This document shows positions 17,375-26,164 of a DNA stretch of 64,000 nucleotides, piece after piece. The DNA is taken from assembly GCF_049800835.1 (NCBI RefSeq), contig NZ_JBNAFU010000004.1, positions 62,001 to 126,000 of the forward strand. Direction: 5' to 3'. Under the pieces are notes generated by a model. The model ran no database searches. It was given only the letters and a program-made list of their open reading frames with translations, and was not told where the DNA came from. Numbering within the stretch: the stretch's first letter is position 1; each line of letters opens with the position of its first letter. Both the position numbers and the translations under genes were made by a program. The stretch is from Dinoroseobacter sp049800835. GTDB lineage: Bacteria > Pseudomonadota > Alphaproteobacteria > Rhodobacterales > Rhodobacteraceae.

Positions 17375-17472
17375 GGCAGGCTCCTCGAAAAAATGATGCC
17401 CTTGTGTGCAGGTTTTCTGCGTCGCAGCATAGCGTGCAGATTGCCGCAGCGCAGAAAGTCGTAGATGGTCGC

Positions 17473-18120
17473 TCAACCGGTCAGCTGGCCAAGAAACGCC
17501 GACAGGTCATCGGTATGGTGATGAACGTGATCTGCAAGTTCCGGCGTGGGCGCAACATGGACGGTCCGCATTCCCATCGCATGCGGGGCGGCGAGGTTTC
17601 GGTGGTCGTCCTCGAACATCGCGGCTGTCGCGGGTGGCAGGTTGTCCTGTTCAAACACGGTTTCGAACGCGGCACGTTCGGGTTTGGGGCGAAACCCTGC
17701 ATGCTCCACGCCGTAGACTGCATCGAATATCCCCGACAGGCCGCGCGCCGTCAGAACGTTCGCCGCATAGGGGGCGCAGCCGTTGGTGTAGACGATCTTG
17801 CGGCCCGGCAGGGCACGCAACCGTGCGGCGAGTTCGGGATCAGGATCAAGAACCGTGAAATCGATATCGTGCACGTCGGTCAGATACGGCGCGGGATCGA
17901 CGTCATGTTCGCTCATCAACCCAGCAAGCGTCGTGCCGTAGCGATGCCAGTAATCCTTGCGCAAATGGTCCGCCTCGGTTTTCGAGACCCCGAGCGCGTT
18001 CTGCACGTATGCGGTCATCCTCACCTCGATCTGGTCGAACAATCGCATGTGGGGCGGATAGAGCGTATTATCGAGGTCGAAGACCCAGTGCGTGACGTGT
18101 GAAAACTGTGCTGCAACCAT
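17473..18120 (-). CDS. Pyrimidine 5'-nucleotidase (HAD superfamily)
   Basis: 215 residues. HAD motif I reads HWVFDLDNTLYPP (catalytic Asp-x-Asp), motif II VYTNG near residue 112, and motif III/IV MFEDDHRNLAAPHAMGM. The LDNTLYPP signature is that of the pyrimidine 5'-nucleotidase/SDT1-like group, which removes phosphate from UMP/CMP-type or damaged nucleotides. No partner gene is obvious; a divergent GntR regulator begins 98 bases away. Confidence 0.88.
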   Translation of the reverse strand: MVAAQFSHVTHWVFDLDNTLYPPHMRLFDQIEVRMTAYVQNALGVSKTEADHLRKDYWHRYGTTLAGLMSEHDVDPAPYLTDVHDIDFTVLDPDPELAARLRALPGRKIVYTNGCAPYAANVLTARGLSGIFDAVYGVEHAGFRPKPERAAFETVFEQDNLPPATAAMFEDDHRNLAAPHAMGMRTVHVAPTPELADHVHHHTDDLSAFLGQLTG

Positions 18121-18218
18121 TGCCCGGACATAGGGTTTTCACGCGGCGCAGGCAACGGCAGGCTTGAACTTCGGCGGCTGGCGCGGATAGCTTCGATCCA
18201 CCAAAGGGAGAGACAAGA

Positions 18219-18860
18219 ATGACAGAGCCCAAACCGGCCCAACGTGATGCGTATGACATGATCCTCGAAGCGATTGACGTCGGCGTCTACAAACCCGGAG
18301 ACCGGTTGGTGGAAAGCGATCTGGCGGACCGGTTCGGCGTGTCCCGCACGCCCATTCGCGAGGCGCTGCAACGATTGGAGACGCAATCCCTTCTGGCGCG
18401 AGACGGGCGGTCGCTGATCGTGGCCTCGCTCGATCACAACGAGATGGCCGAACTTTATGTCGTGCGGGCAGAGCTTGAGGGGCTGGCGGCGCGGCTCGCT
18501 GCGCGCCACGCGGCAGTCGAGGAGATCAAGGTCTTGGCGGAGATGGTGAAGGACGATGTTGCGCTGCTTGGTGACAGTGCCGCGATGGCACGGGCCAACC
18601 GCCGGTTTCACAAGCAGATTCACCTTGCTTCGCACAACCGGTTTCTTGTGCAACAATTGGACCTTGTCTACCGTTCCATGGCGCTGATGGCGACAACGTC
18701 ACTGGCGGCGCAGGGACGTGGGGAAAAGGCCCTTGAAGAACACCGCGCAATTGTCGATGCGATCTCGAAGCGGGATGAAGAGGCGGCGTATTCTGCACTC
18801 AAGGCTCATATCTCCATAGCGTTTGAAACCCGGCTGAGGGCGGACGCCGAAGCGCTTTAG
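18219..18860 (+). CDS. GntR family regulator (FadR/FCD subgroup)
   Basis: 213 residues. The N-terminal winged HTH (DMILEAIDVGVYKPGDRLVE; RFGVSRTPIREALQRLETQ) is followed by an all-helical FCD effector domain (ELYVVRAELEGLAARLAARH; ANRRFHKQIHLASHN; EEHRAIVDAISKRDEEAAYSA). The FCD histidines (FHKQIH, EEHRAI) usually hold a metal that binds a carboxylate ligand. AAGGGAGAG precedes the ATG. The target may be the divergent nucleotidase gene or itself; ligand unknown. The 3' end overlaps the convergent glycosyltransferase by 4 bases. Confidence 0.92.
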   Translation: MTEPKPAQRDAYDMILEAIDVGVYKPGDRLVESDLADRFGVSRTPIREALQRLETQSLLARDGRSLIVASLDHNEMAELYVVRAELEGLAARLAARHAAVEEIKVLAEMVKDDVALLGDSAAMARANRRFHKQIHLASHNRFLVQQLDLVYRSMALMATTSLAAQGRGEKALEEHRAIVDAISKRDEEAAYSALKAHISIAFETRLRADAEAL

Positions 18861-20740
18861 CAGGACGGGGGAGGCCGACTTATGCCGTGGGTGGTTTTGT
18901 CCCAGAAAAACGGTCGCGCAACCAGTTCGATCGTGGCCTTCAGCGCTGCGACGGATGCCAGCAGGAAATAGATATGCAGCAACGGGATCGCCCAGAACAA
19001 GTGCCGATGTCGGCGTGCGCGTATCCCTGCGGCCCAGACCGCCAGATTGATGACCTCCAGGCCCAGAAATGACAGACCGACAACCCGCACCATCGCGTCG
19101 GAAAGACCCGGTACACTCAATCCGATCGTTGCCCCCAGCATGAGGATCAGGAGAGGCATTGTCAGTGCCCCGAGCACGGAGGCGAGGAACAGACACTGAA
19201 AGGTGGCAAACCCCAGCGGCCCCAGATCCCTCCACAGCGTGCGCGGACTGCGCATGTGCACGATGTAGGTCATGATGAAGCCCTTGATCCAGCGTGACCG
19301 CTGGCGCACCCAAGGCCAGGCGCGGCTCGTCGCCTCTTCGTCCGTGACGGTATCGATCAGGGCAGTACGGTAGCCGGCGCGGTGCAGGCGGATTCCAAGA
19401 TCGGCATCTTCCGTCACGTTATGCGCATCCCAGCACCCGACCCGATCCAGAGCGTCGCGCCGCATGAAAAGCGTTGTACCGCCCAGAGGCAGGGGCAGAC
19501 CGAGCCGGGCGAGCCCACGCAATTGCAGTCCGAACCATGTTGCATACTCGATGGTAAAACAGCGCGTCAGCATGTTTGCACCCGAGTTGAAGAAATCCAG
19601 TCGTCCTTGCAGGCATGCAACCTCGGGACCGTGCTGTCGGAACCCTTCGGCAACTTTCAGAAGTTGCTCGGGCTCCGGTTTGTCTTCGGCATCGTAAATG
19701 CCGATGATCTCGCCGCGACAGAAGTGCAAAGCAAAGTTGAGAGCCCTTGGCTTGGTCTGGATCGTCCCGGGGGGCACATCGATCACCCGGAATGATTGCA
19801 GCAAAGACAGTCGGGAGAGCGTGGATTTCGTAAGGTCGTCGTTGGCTTCGACGATAAAGAGCACCTCAAGCAAGCCACGCGGATACTTGAGGCGTTCCAG
19901 ATTGTTAAGCAGGGTTGAGGCGACTTCGGCTTCGCGCAGAAGCGGTACAAGCAACGATATGCGCGGCAGCGCCATGTCTGTGGTCGCCGGAGGAGGCGAA
20001 GGTGCCGCACGCAGGGCGGCGCCGGTCAACAGGGCCTTGAAAATCACATTCGCGGCCACGGCGCCAAAGGCAACGAACAGGAGCGCGGACAAGGCAAGCT
20101 GTGGTGCAACCACAAGACAGAAGGCGACGCATGCACTTGCCAGCAACACGCTGACCGCTTGGGGGGCGGTCCACGTCCGGCAGCTCGCCGCGGCCTCCAG
20201 CCGGGTCTCGGCATGTTGCACGAGTTCGGGGCCAAAGCCGCGCACAAAAGCCTGTTCGATCTCCGCCGCACTGGCCACACCAAGCAGCGGCTGGCCCCAC
20301 TCGGGGGGCAGATCCTCGACGATCTGGTCAAAGTATTCCGGCTCTGACGTGACACAGACGACGCGTCCGCCCAATCGGCGCCACGGCAGCAAACGGTGGC
20401 GCAGGCACCACTGCAAACCGACCTCATGCACCAGGGTGGCGTCCGGGGCCGAGATCGACAGCTGGATGTGCGTTGCCGAGAAACAGGCGCAGCGCGCGGC
20501 AAGGAGATCAGCCTCCGTCAGCCAACCTTCCGCGACCAGGGTGTCGGGGATGGCCACCTGATGCACGCGTGCAAGGTGCCCGGCCTGCAAGCGTTCCGCC
20601 TCGGAAATCCGGCCCGTTTCAATCAGATGAGACAGCAGTTTGTCGAGAGGCGTGCGGGCGCGCGCACGCGGTTCGGGCCGCGCAAACAGCGTGGTGACAC
20701 GGTCCGTCCGTCTCTGTAGCTGGGGCACATTCACAGGCAC
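18857..20740 (-). CDS. GT2-family processive glycosyltransferase with GspE-N-like N-terminal domain
   Basis: 627 residues. Residues about 25-175 (LLSHLIETGRISEAERLQAG through LPPEWGQPLLGVASAAEIEQAF) resemble the N-terminal domain of type II secretion/MSHA ATPases. Two TM helices follow near 195-240. The GT2 catalytic domain has SLLVPLLREAEVA, the substrate-binding and metal Asp motifs in GIYDAEDKPEP, the base in NVTEDADLG and QRSRW (QxxRW) before C-terminal membrane helices. This is the BcsA/hyaluronan-synthase-like layout of enzymes that polymerise and extrude a polysaccharide. The product is unknown. GTG starts at 20740 or 20734 are both possible; GGAGG is better spaced for the latter. Confidence 0.88.
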   Translation of the reverse strand: MPVNVPQLQRRTDRVTTLFARPEPRARARTPLDKLLSHLIETGRISEAERLQAGHLARVHQVAIPDTLVAEGWLTEADLLAARCACFSATHIQLSISAPDATLVHEVGLQWCLRHRLLPWRRLGGRVVCVTSEPEYFDQIVEDLPPEWGQPLLGVASAAEIEQAFVRGFGPELVQHAETRLEAAASCRTWTAPQAVSVLLASACVAFCLVVAPQLALSALLFVAFGAVAANVIFKALLTGAALRAAPSPPPATTDMALPRISLLVPLLREAEVASTLLNNLERLKYPRGLLEVLFIVEANDDLTKSTLSRLSLLQSFRVIDVPPGTIQTKPRALNFALHFCRGEIIGIYDAEDKPEPEQLLKVAEGFRQHGPEVACLQGRLDFFNSGANMLTRCFTIEYATWFGLQLRGLARLGLPLPLGGTTLFMRRDALDRVGCWDAHNVTEDADLGIRLHRAGYRTALIDTVTDEEATSRAWPWVRQRSRWIKGFIMTYIVHMRSPRTLWRDLGPLGFATFQCLFLASVLGALTMPLLILMLGATIGLSVPGLSDAMVRVVGLSFLGLEVINLAVWAAGIRARRHRHLFWAIPLLHIYFLLASVAALKATIELVARPFFWDKTTHGISRPPPSC

Positions 20741-20803
20741 TCGCCTCCGTCATCAGAGGGTGTGCACCAGAGAGGTTTAACAAGTCGTTAAGGTAAACCC
20801 GCG

Positions 20804-21967
20804 TTAAGCTTTGACGCGGCGGGCGGCCATCGCGTCTGCAAAGCGCTCGAAAAGATAGTAGCTGTCCTGTGGGCCGGGGCTGGCCTCGGGGTGGTACTGC
20901 ACCGAAAAGACCGGCCGGTCTATCATGCGGATGCCACAGTTTGATCCGTCAAACAGGCTGATATGGGTTTCCATCACACCTTTGGGCAGTGTCTGGCTAT
21001 CGACAGTGAACCCATGGTTCATCGACGTGATCTCTACCTTGCCAGTCTCGATGTCCTTCACCGGGTGGTTTGCGCCGTGGTGTCCGTGGTTCATCTTGAT
21101 GGTCGTTGCGCCCAGTGCGAGGGCGAGCATCTGGTGGCCGAGGCAGATTCCGAACACCGGAATATCGGTCTGGTCGAGAACATCGCGTATCATGGGTACC
21201 GCGTAGGTGCCGGTAGCCGCCGGATCGCCCGGGCCGTTCGACAGGAACACGCCATCGGGGTTCTGCGCGAGCACTTCTTCGGAAGTCGCAGTGGCCGGCA
21301 TGACAGTCACGTCACACCCGGCGGAGGCAAGGCAGCGCAGGATGTTGCGCTTGGCGCCGAAATCCAGCGCGACAACCTTGTGCCCGGGGTCTTTACGCTG
21401 GCTGTACCCTTCTGGCCAAGCCCACCGCATCTCGTTCCAGCGATAGGATTGTGCGCAGGTAACTTCCTTGGCCAGGTCCAGCCCTTCGAGTCCGGCAAAC
21501 TCGCGGGCTTTCGCGACCAGAGCCTCGAGGTCGAAATTGCCCTCGGGATCGTGGGCGAGCGTGACATGCGGGGCGCCTTGCTGGCGGATCGCACGGGTCA
21601 GGCGGCGCGTGTCGATCCCGCCAATCCCGATCCGCCCGGTCTTTGCGAGCCAGTTTGTCAGATCACCCTCGGCGCGCCAGTTCGAAGGCTCCGTCGGGTC
21701 CCACTTCACCACCATGCCGGATGCCACGGGATCGGCGGTTTCATCATCCTCGGTATTTACCCCGACGTTTCCGATATGCGGGAACGTGAAGGTTACAATC
21801 TGACCGGCATAGGACGGGTCTGTCATGATCTCCTGATAGCCGGTCATGGCTGTATTGAAACACAGCTCCGCCGAGGTCTCGCCGGTGGCTCCGAACCCGC
21901 GTCCGTAGAACACTGTCCCGTCAGCGAGAACCAGGCAGGCCGTGGGCTTTGCATCGGGGGCGGACAT
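20804..21967 (-). CDS. carA: Carbamoyl-phosphate synthase small subunit
   Basis: 387 residues. The N-terminal CPSase small-chain domain (CLVLADGTVFYGRGFGATGE; FNTAMTGYQEIMTDPSYAGQ) is followed by a class I glutamine amidotransferase domain with the catalytic Cys in FGICLGHQMLALALG and His/Glu in VQYHPEASPGPQDS. CarA provides ammonia from glutamine to CarB for carbamoyl phosphate, used for arginine and pyrimidines. carB is not adjacent. It is divergent from the YqeY gene with 157 bases between starts, an arrangement common in alphaproteobacteria. Confidence 0.98.
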   Translation of the reverse strand: MSAPDAKPTACLVLADGTVFYGRGFGATGETSAELCFNTAMTGYQEIMTDPSYAGQIVTFTFPHIGNVGVNTEDDETADPVASGMVVKWDPTEPSNWRAEGDLTNWLAKTGRIGIGGIDTRRLTRAIRQQGAPHVTLAHDPEGNFDLEALVAKAREFAGLEGLDLAKEVTCAQSYRWNEMRWAWPEGYSQRKDPGHKVVALDFGAKRNILRCLASAGCDVTVMPATATSEEVLAQNPDGVFLSNGPGDPAATGTYAVPMIRDVLDQTDIPVFGICLGHQMLALALGATTIKMNHGHHGANHPVKDIETGKVEITSMNHGFTVDSQTLPKGVMETHISLFDGSNCGIRMIDRPVFSVQYHPEASPGPQDSYYLFERFADAMAARRVKA

Positions 21968-22124
21968 GGGCGATTCCTCGGGCGTTGAGATGTAGGTAAA
22001 CAGGGGCGTTCCTAAGGGCGGCGGCGGGTCGGGTCAAGCCGATCCGGACGAAGGGCGCGGGTCTTGCAGCGCGCAGGGGCACTCGCTATGTGGGGTGTTC
22101 GATTTGACAACGGGAACACCACTC

Positions 22125-22586
22125 ATGGACCTGCGAGACAAGATCACCACCGGACTGAAAGATGCGATGAAGGCAAAGGACGCGTCGCGCCTGTCGACGC
22201 TGCGTCTGATCAATGCCGCCATCAAGGACCGCGAGATCGCCTTGCGTGGCGAAGGCCGCGCCGACGGGGTCACCAATGCAGAAATCCTCGCTATCCTCGG
22301 TAAAATGGTGAAGCAGCGTCAGGAAAGCGTGCGGACCTATGAGGAAGGCGGACGATTGGAGTTGGCCGAGGCTGAACAGGCCGAAATCGCGATCATCGAA
22401 GATTACCTGCCGCGCCAGTTGTCGGACGATGAAGTCGACGCCGCGATCCAGACAGCCATCGATCAGACCGACGCAAACTCCATTCGCGATATGGGCCGGG
22501 TGATCGGTGCATTGAAGTCGAAGTACACCGGACAGATGGATTTTGCCGTCGTGGGTCCGCGCGTCAAAGACCGTTTGGGAGCCTGA
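22125..22586 (+). CDS. GatB/YqeY family protein
   Basis: 153 residues matching the YqeY family, the tRNA-binding tail domain of the amidotransferase subunit GatB found as a free protein. Signatures are MDLRDKITTGLKDAMKAKD, STLRLINAAIKDREI, YLPRQLSDDEV and DMGRVIGALKSKYTGQMD. The start at 22125 (MDLRDK) is chosen over 22095. Free YqeY is thought to help tRNA-dependent amidation, but its function remains uncertain. It is divergent from carA. A strong hairpin follows the stop. Confidence 0.92.
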   Translation: MDLRDKITTGLKDAMKAKDASRLSTLRLINAAIKDREIALRGEGRADGVTNAEILAILGKMVKQRQESVRTYEEGGRLELAEAEQAEIAIIEDYLPRQLSDDEVDAAIQTAIDQTDANSIRDMGRVIGALKSKYTGQMDFAVVGPRVKDRLGA

Positions 22587-22613
22587 CAGGCCGCAAGCGG
22601 CAGAATAGCCCCC

Positions 22614-22642
22614 AAGCGCGGCGGGACGAACCCGCCGCGCTT
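22614..22642 (+). terminator. Strong hairpin, probable terminator of yqeY
   Basis: A perfect 12-bp stem (AAGCGCGGCGGG / CCCGCCGCGCTT) with a 5-base loop, 27 bases after the yqeY stop. No T-run follows on either strand, so it is not a textbook intrinsic terminator. It may still stop transcription or protect the 3' end. Confidence 0.5.
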
Positions 22643-22910
22643 GAGCACTCAAGCACTCGTTACCCTAACTGATGCCGCCTTAGCACTGCGCTGTAACGTG
22701 GATACAACATCCAAACACTCGTTACTCATGCGACATCAGTACCCGTCCAGCACTCGACACGAGCGCTGCTGACACATCGGCCATCACTCCGATCTGCCAT
22801 GTTTTGGAGGCCCAAAAGCCCCGGCGCCTCTGGGCACTGGAAAAAACACGGTGAATTGAGAACACATCAGAGACACGCCGATGACGCTATCGCGCGGCGG
22901 GATTCACGTC

Positions 22911-22926
22911 TGTGATGCAGGTCACA
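22911..22926. promoter_or_regulatory. CRP/FNR-type palindrome TGTGA-N6-TCACA
   Basis: TGTGATGCAGGTCACA matches the CRP half-site consensus perfectly on both arms with six bases between. It lies 18 bases beyond the stop codon of a Crp/Fnr-family gene (22945-23625), that is, downstream of it. It could serve an unannotated transcript or be a chance match. The adjacent regulator could have a different half-site, so the link is not proven. Confidence 0.35.
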
Positions 22927-22944
22927 GAACAGCCAGAAATGCGG

Positions 22945-23625
22945 TCAAATCGATGCCGGATCGGCAATCAGTTTCAGGGCGGCCCGATCCGTGATCAGAA
23001 CACCTGCGCGGCTCAACTCGACGACACCCGCGCGACGCCATTCGCCCAGGATTTTTGAAACGGCCTCGCGGGTGGCCCCGACGAATTCGCCGAGCTGAGC
23101 CTGCGACATCTCCAACCGCGCTTCCGGTTGCGATGTCGTAAGGTACAGAAGTTTTCGTGCCAGTCGGCTTGCCAGTGGCAGGAACACCTGATCCTCAATC
23201 TGCAGGGTCATCGCACGCATGCGCCGTCCTGCGAGACGGAGCAAGTCGGCGGCGAGATCAGGTGTTGCTTGTAACGCGGCCAACAAGTCCGAATGGGCGA
23301 CGCGACGCAGGGTCGTGGGTTCCAGCGCTGTCACTGTCGCGGTGCGCTCTCCGGGATCGAACAAGGCGATCTCTCCCAGAAGTTCGCCCTCGCGCATCAC
23401 GTCCAGCAGAAGCTTGCGGCCATCCGGAGACAGAACCGACACTTCAATTGCTCCGGTCGAAACCGCAAAGAGCGCGTCGCCCGCGTCGCCTTCGGTGAAC
23501 AACACTTCACCTGCGGCCAATCGAACCGGAGTGGCCAGTGTTTCCAGCATGTTTCGCAGGCGCGGAGAGGCGAGGGCCAGAAACCCCGCGTCGTAACCCG
23601 CCTTGTCCGACTCTGAGTGTGCCAT
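22945..23625 (-). CDS. Crp/Fnr family transcription regulator
   Basis: 226 residues. The cyclic-nucleotide-binding fold spans about 20-140 (GEVLFTEGDAGDALFAVSTGAIEVSV; GELLGEIALFDPGERTATV) and the C-terminal Crp HTH about 150-215 (LARKLLYLTTS; MSQAQLGEFVGATREAVSKILGEW). The GELLGEIALFDPGERTATV segment resembles the cAMP phosphate-binding cassette, with Arg-Thr, more than an Fe-S FNR; there is no N-terminal cysteine cluster. I therefore favour a CRP-like cyclic-nucleotide sensor over an oxygen sensor. Monocistronic on the minus strand. Confidence 0.9.
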   Translation of the reverse strand: MAHSESDKAGYDAGFLALASPRLRNMLETLATPVRLAAGEVLFTEGDAGDALFAVSTGAIEVSVLSPDGRKLLLDVMREGELLGEIALFDPGERTATVTALEPTTLRRVAHSDLLAALQATPDLAADLLRLAGRRMRAMTLQIEDQVFLPLASRLARKLLYLTTSQPEARLEMSQAQLGEFVGATREAVSKILGEWRRAGVVELSRAGVLITDRAALKLIADPASI

Positions 23626-23682
23626 GCCCGGAGCTTATGCGCAGCGCGCAGGTCTCGCAAACAGCTGGCGATCCGGGCCTGC

Positions 23683-24204
23683 CTACCCGCGCCGCAGGGC
23701 GCTCAACCGGTCCTGCAGGTCCGCATAGAGCGCCATTCGTTCGTCAGGGCTCAGAAAGGCGCCCAGTTCCACCTCGCGATCGCTGCCGCGCAGAGTCAGG
23801 TAGTTTTCAACCGGGCCGCGGGACGGGTGCAGTTGCACCTCCACCCAATAGGGGTTTGCCTCCCAGTGCTGATCGGACGTGCGCGGATTGAACCGGGTCA
23901 GTGAAATGCGATCGGGTGAAAGTTCCAGCACCTCGTTCAATGCTAGGTCGCGTTGGTTGCGCTGGATGCCGTACCACACCCCGCCAAGGGCAATCAGCAT
24001 GAAGGGCAGCAGGCCCCAAAGAACCACGCTGCCAAGCACGGCGATCAGTGGCAGGGACAGAGCTGCGGCCGTGATCCCGATGAACCAGACGAACCCTTTG
24101 GCGGTCAGCGAACGGTGCGGCCAGAGACGCAGCACTGCCACAGGCGCGAAGGCCCCGGGTTTCGCCGGGGCCTCCTGTTGAAGCTCAGTCCATTCAGCCG
24201 GCAT
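23683..24204 (-). CDS. DUF2244 membrane protein downstream of ctaD
   Basis: 173 residues with two adjacent membrane helices (GFVWFIGITAAALSLPLIAV and VVLWGLLPFMLIALGGVWYG) and a C-terminal soluble part (LELSPDRISLTRFNP; HWEANPYWVEVQLHPSRG; LGAFLSPDERMALYADL). This is the DUF2244 family, often beside cytochrome oxidase genes in alphaproteobacteria. Its start overlaps the ctaD stop (ATGA at 24204), so it is translationally coupled to cytochrome oxidase subunit I. A role in oxidase assembly is inference from context only. Confidence 0.88.
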   Translation of the reverse strand: MPAEWTELQQEAPAKPGAFAPVAVLRLWPHRSLTAKGFVWFIGITAAALSLPLIAVLGSVVLWGLLPFMLIALGGVWYGIQRNQRDLALNEVLELSPDRISLTRFNPRTSDQHWEANPYWVEVQLHPSRGPVENYLTLRGSDREVELGAFLSPDERMALYADLQDRLSALRRG

Positions 24205-25880
24205 CAGTGGCTTGGCTGCTTGTCCCACATATCCCGCGTCGGGAGCTCTTCGAAGGTGTGCTCCGGCGGCGGGTTGGGCAACGTCCACTCCAGCGTATCC
24301 GCATGCTCGTTCCAGTAGTTCTCTTCCGTCACGCGCTTGCCGCGGGTGATGGTGTAGAAGACCACACCGATGAAAAAGAGGAACGAGGCAAAGGACAGGA
24401 ACGCGCCCCAGCTGGAAATCCAGTTCCAGTACGCGAACGCCTCAGGGTAGTCGATGTAGCGGCGTGGCATACCCTGACGGCCCAGGAAGTGCTGCGGGAA
24501 GAACGTGATGTTCGTGCCGATGAAGAAGGTCCAGAAGTGGAGCTTACCGGCCCATTCGGGGTACTGACGGCCCGACATCTTGCCGATCCAGAAGTAGATC
24601 CCGGCAAAGATCCCGAACACCGCCCCGAGGCTCATCACGTAGTGGAAGTGCGCCACGACGTAGTAGGTGTCGTGATAGGCCCGGTCGACGCCCGCCTGGG
24701 ACAGCACGATACCGGTCACACCGCCCACGGTGAACAGGAACAGGAAGCCGATCGCGAAGAGCATCGGCGTCTCGAACGTGATCGAGCCCTTCCACATCGT
24801 GGCAATCCAGCTGAAGATCTTCACGCCGGTCGGCACCGCGATGACCATCGTTGCCAGCATGAAGTAGCTTTGCTGGGTCAGCGACATGCCCACCGTGTAC
24901 ATGTGGTGCGCCCAGACCACGAAGCCGAGACCACCGATGGCGATCATCGCCCAGACCATCGGCATGTAGCCGAAGATCGGCTTGCGCGAGAAGGTCGCGA
25001 TCACGTGGCTGATGATACCGAAGGCAGGAAGGATCACGATGTAGACTTCAGGATGCCCGAAGAACCACAGGATATGCTGGTACAGCACCGGATCGCCGCC
25101 GCCGCTCGGGTCAAAGAACGTCGTCCCGAAGTTCCGGTCGGTCAGCAGCATGGTGATCGCACCCGCCAGAACCGGCAGCGCCAGGAGGATCAGCCACGCA
25201 GTGACGAAGATCGACCACGCAAACAGCGGCACCTTGAACAACGTCATGCCCGGCGCGCGCATGTTCAGGAACGTGGTGATGATGTTGATTGCCCCTAGGA
25301 TGGAGGACGCCCCGGACACGTGAACCGCGAAGATCGCAAGGTCCATCGAGAAGCCGTCCTCATTGGTCGACAGGGGCGGATACAGCACCCAGCCAACGCC
25401 TGACCCCGTCTGTCCATTGCCGCCCGGTGCGAGGACGGATGCGACGGCGAGCGACGTACCGGCCACATACAGCCAGAAAGACAGGTTGTTCAGCCGCGGG
25501 AAGGCCATGTCCGGCGCGCCGATGTGCAAGGGCATGAAATAGTTGCCAAAGCCGCCAAATAGCGCCGGGATCACCACGAAGAACATCATCAGGATGCCGT
25601 GGCCGGTGATCAAAACATTCCAAAGATGGCCGTTCGGGGTACAGGTATCGCCCGCCCCGGCGGCGATGAACCGCGCGCCTTCCGCACACATGAACTGAAC
25701 ACCGGGGTTCATCAACTCCATGCGCATGTAGACGGTGAAGGCGACCGAGATAAACCCGGCCAGACCCGCCACAAGAATATACAGGATCCCGATATCCTTA
25801 TGGTTGGTAGACATGAACCAGCGCGTGAAGAACCCTCGGTTGTCTTCGTGGCCGTGATCATGGATGGCTGCATCTGCCAT
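24204..25880 (-). CDS. ctaD: Cytochrome c oxidase subunit I (aa3 type)
   Basis: 558 residues with about twelve membrane helices. The low-spin heme a His is in TGHGILMMFFVV. CuB and the cross-linked Tyr are in FFGHPEVYIVILPAFG, the CuB histidines in WAHHMYTVGM, and heme a3 and a ligands in HFHYVMSLGAVFG. The N-terminus MADAAIHDHGHEDNRGFF and the SFLFFIGVVFY C-terminal helix are typical of alphaproteobacterial CtaD. It reduces O2 to water and pumps protons. Subunits II and III are not adjacent, common in Rhodobacteraceae. GGAGAG precedes the ATG. Confidence 0.98.
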   Translation of the reverse strand: MADAAIHDHGHEDNRGFFTRWFMSTNHKDIGILYILVAGLAGFISVAFTVYMRMELMNPGVQFMCAEGARFIAAGAGDTCTPNGHLWNVLITGHGILMMFFVVIPALFGGFGNYFMPLHIGAPDMAFPRLNNLSFWLYVAGTSLAVASVLAPGGNGQTGSGVGWVLYPPLSTNEDGFSMDLAIFAVHVSGASSILGAINIITTFLNMRAPGMTLFKVPLFAWSIFVTAWLILLALPVLAGAITMLLTDRNFGTTFFDPSGGGDPVLYQHILWFFGHPEVYIVILPAFGIISHVIATFSRKPIFGYMPMVWAMIAIGGLGFVVWAHHMYTVGMSLTQQSYFMLATMVIAVPTGVKIFSWIATMWKGSITFETPMLFAIGFLFLFTVGGVTGIVLSQAGVDRAYHDTYYVVAHFHYVMSLGAVFGIFAGIYFWIGKMSGRQYPEWAGKLHFWTFFIGTNITFFPQHFLGRQGMPRRYIDYPEAFAYWNWISSWGAFLSFASFLFFIGVVFYTITRGKRVTEENYWNEHADTLEWTLPNPPPEHTFEELPTRDMWDKQPSH

Positions 25881-26164
25881 GCTGCTCTCCTGTTCGTCGT
25901 TCGTTCAGGTGGCGTTGCGCCGGGATAGGCACACACCCGCCTGTCATATTTCCCGACACCGGTTCTAGCGGCGCCTCCGGTACGCGGCAATGGGGTGCGC
26001 CTTGACATACAACAAAAACTGCATGTGTTTTTGCCCTGTCGCGCGCATTGGTCGCATTCCGGACCAGCTTCGCGGACCGGCGCCCCGTGTCGCGGTAATC
26101 TGTCGGCGTCATCCGATCCCCTCGACGGCTGGACATGCCGGTCAGATTCGGGCGCGGCCTGGGG

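Larger units (their letters stand above)
22587..22944. other. 358-base gene-free convergent region
   Basis: The only stretch over 300 bases without a gene. It lies between the 3' ends of yqeY (+) and the Crp/Fnr gene (-). It holds a strong GC hairpin (22614-22642), a 10-bp direct repeat CACTCGTTAC at 22654-22663 and 22716-22725, and a perfect TGTGA-N6-TCACA site (22911-22926). I find no convincing open reading frame. An sRNA is possible, since a regulatory site here has no obvious protein-coding target, but there is no direct sign of one. Confidence 0.6.

Noticed and set aside
22587..22944. Short repeats as a CRISPR array or repeat family
   Set aside because: Only one exact 10-bp pair with 52 bases between; no regular spacing or cas genes.
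24207..25298. Plus-strand open frame (363 codons) opposite ctaD
   Set aside because: Translation is His/Asp/Glu/Arg-rich and mirrors codon third positions of ctaD; ctaD itself is certain.
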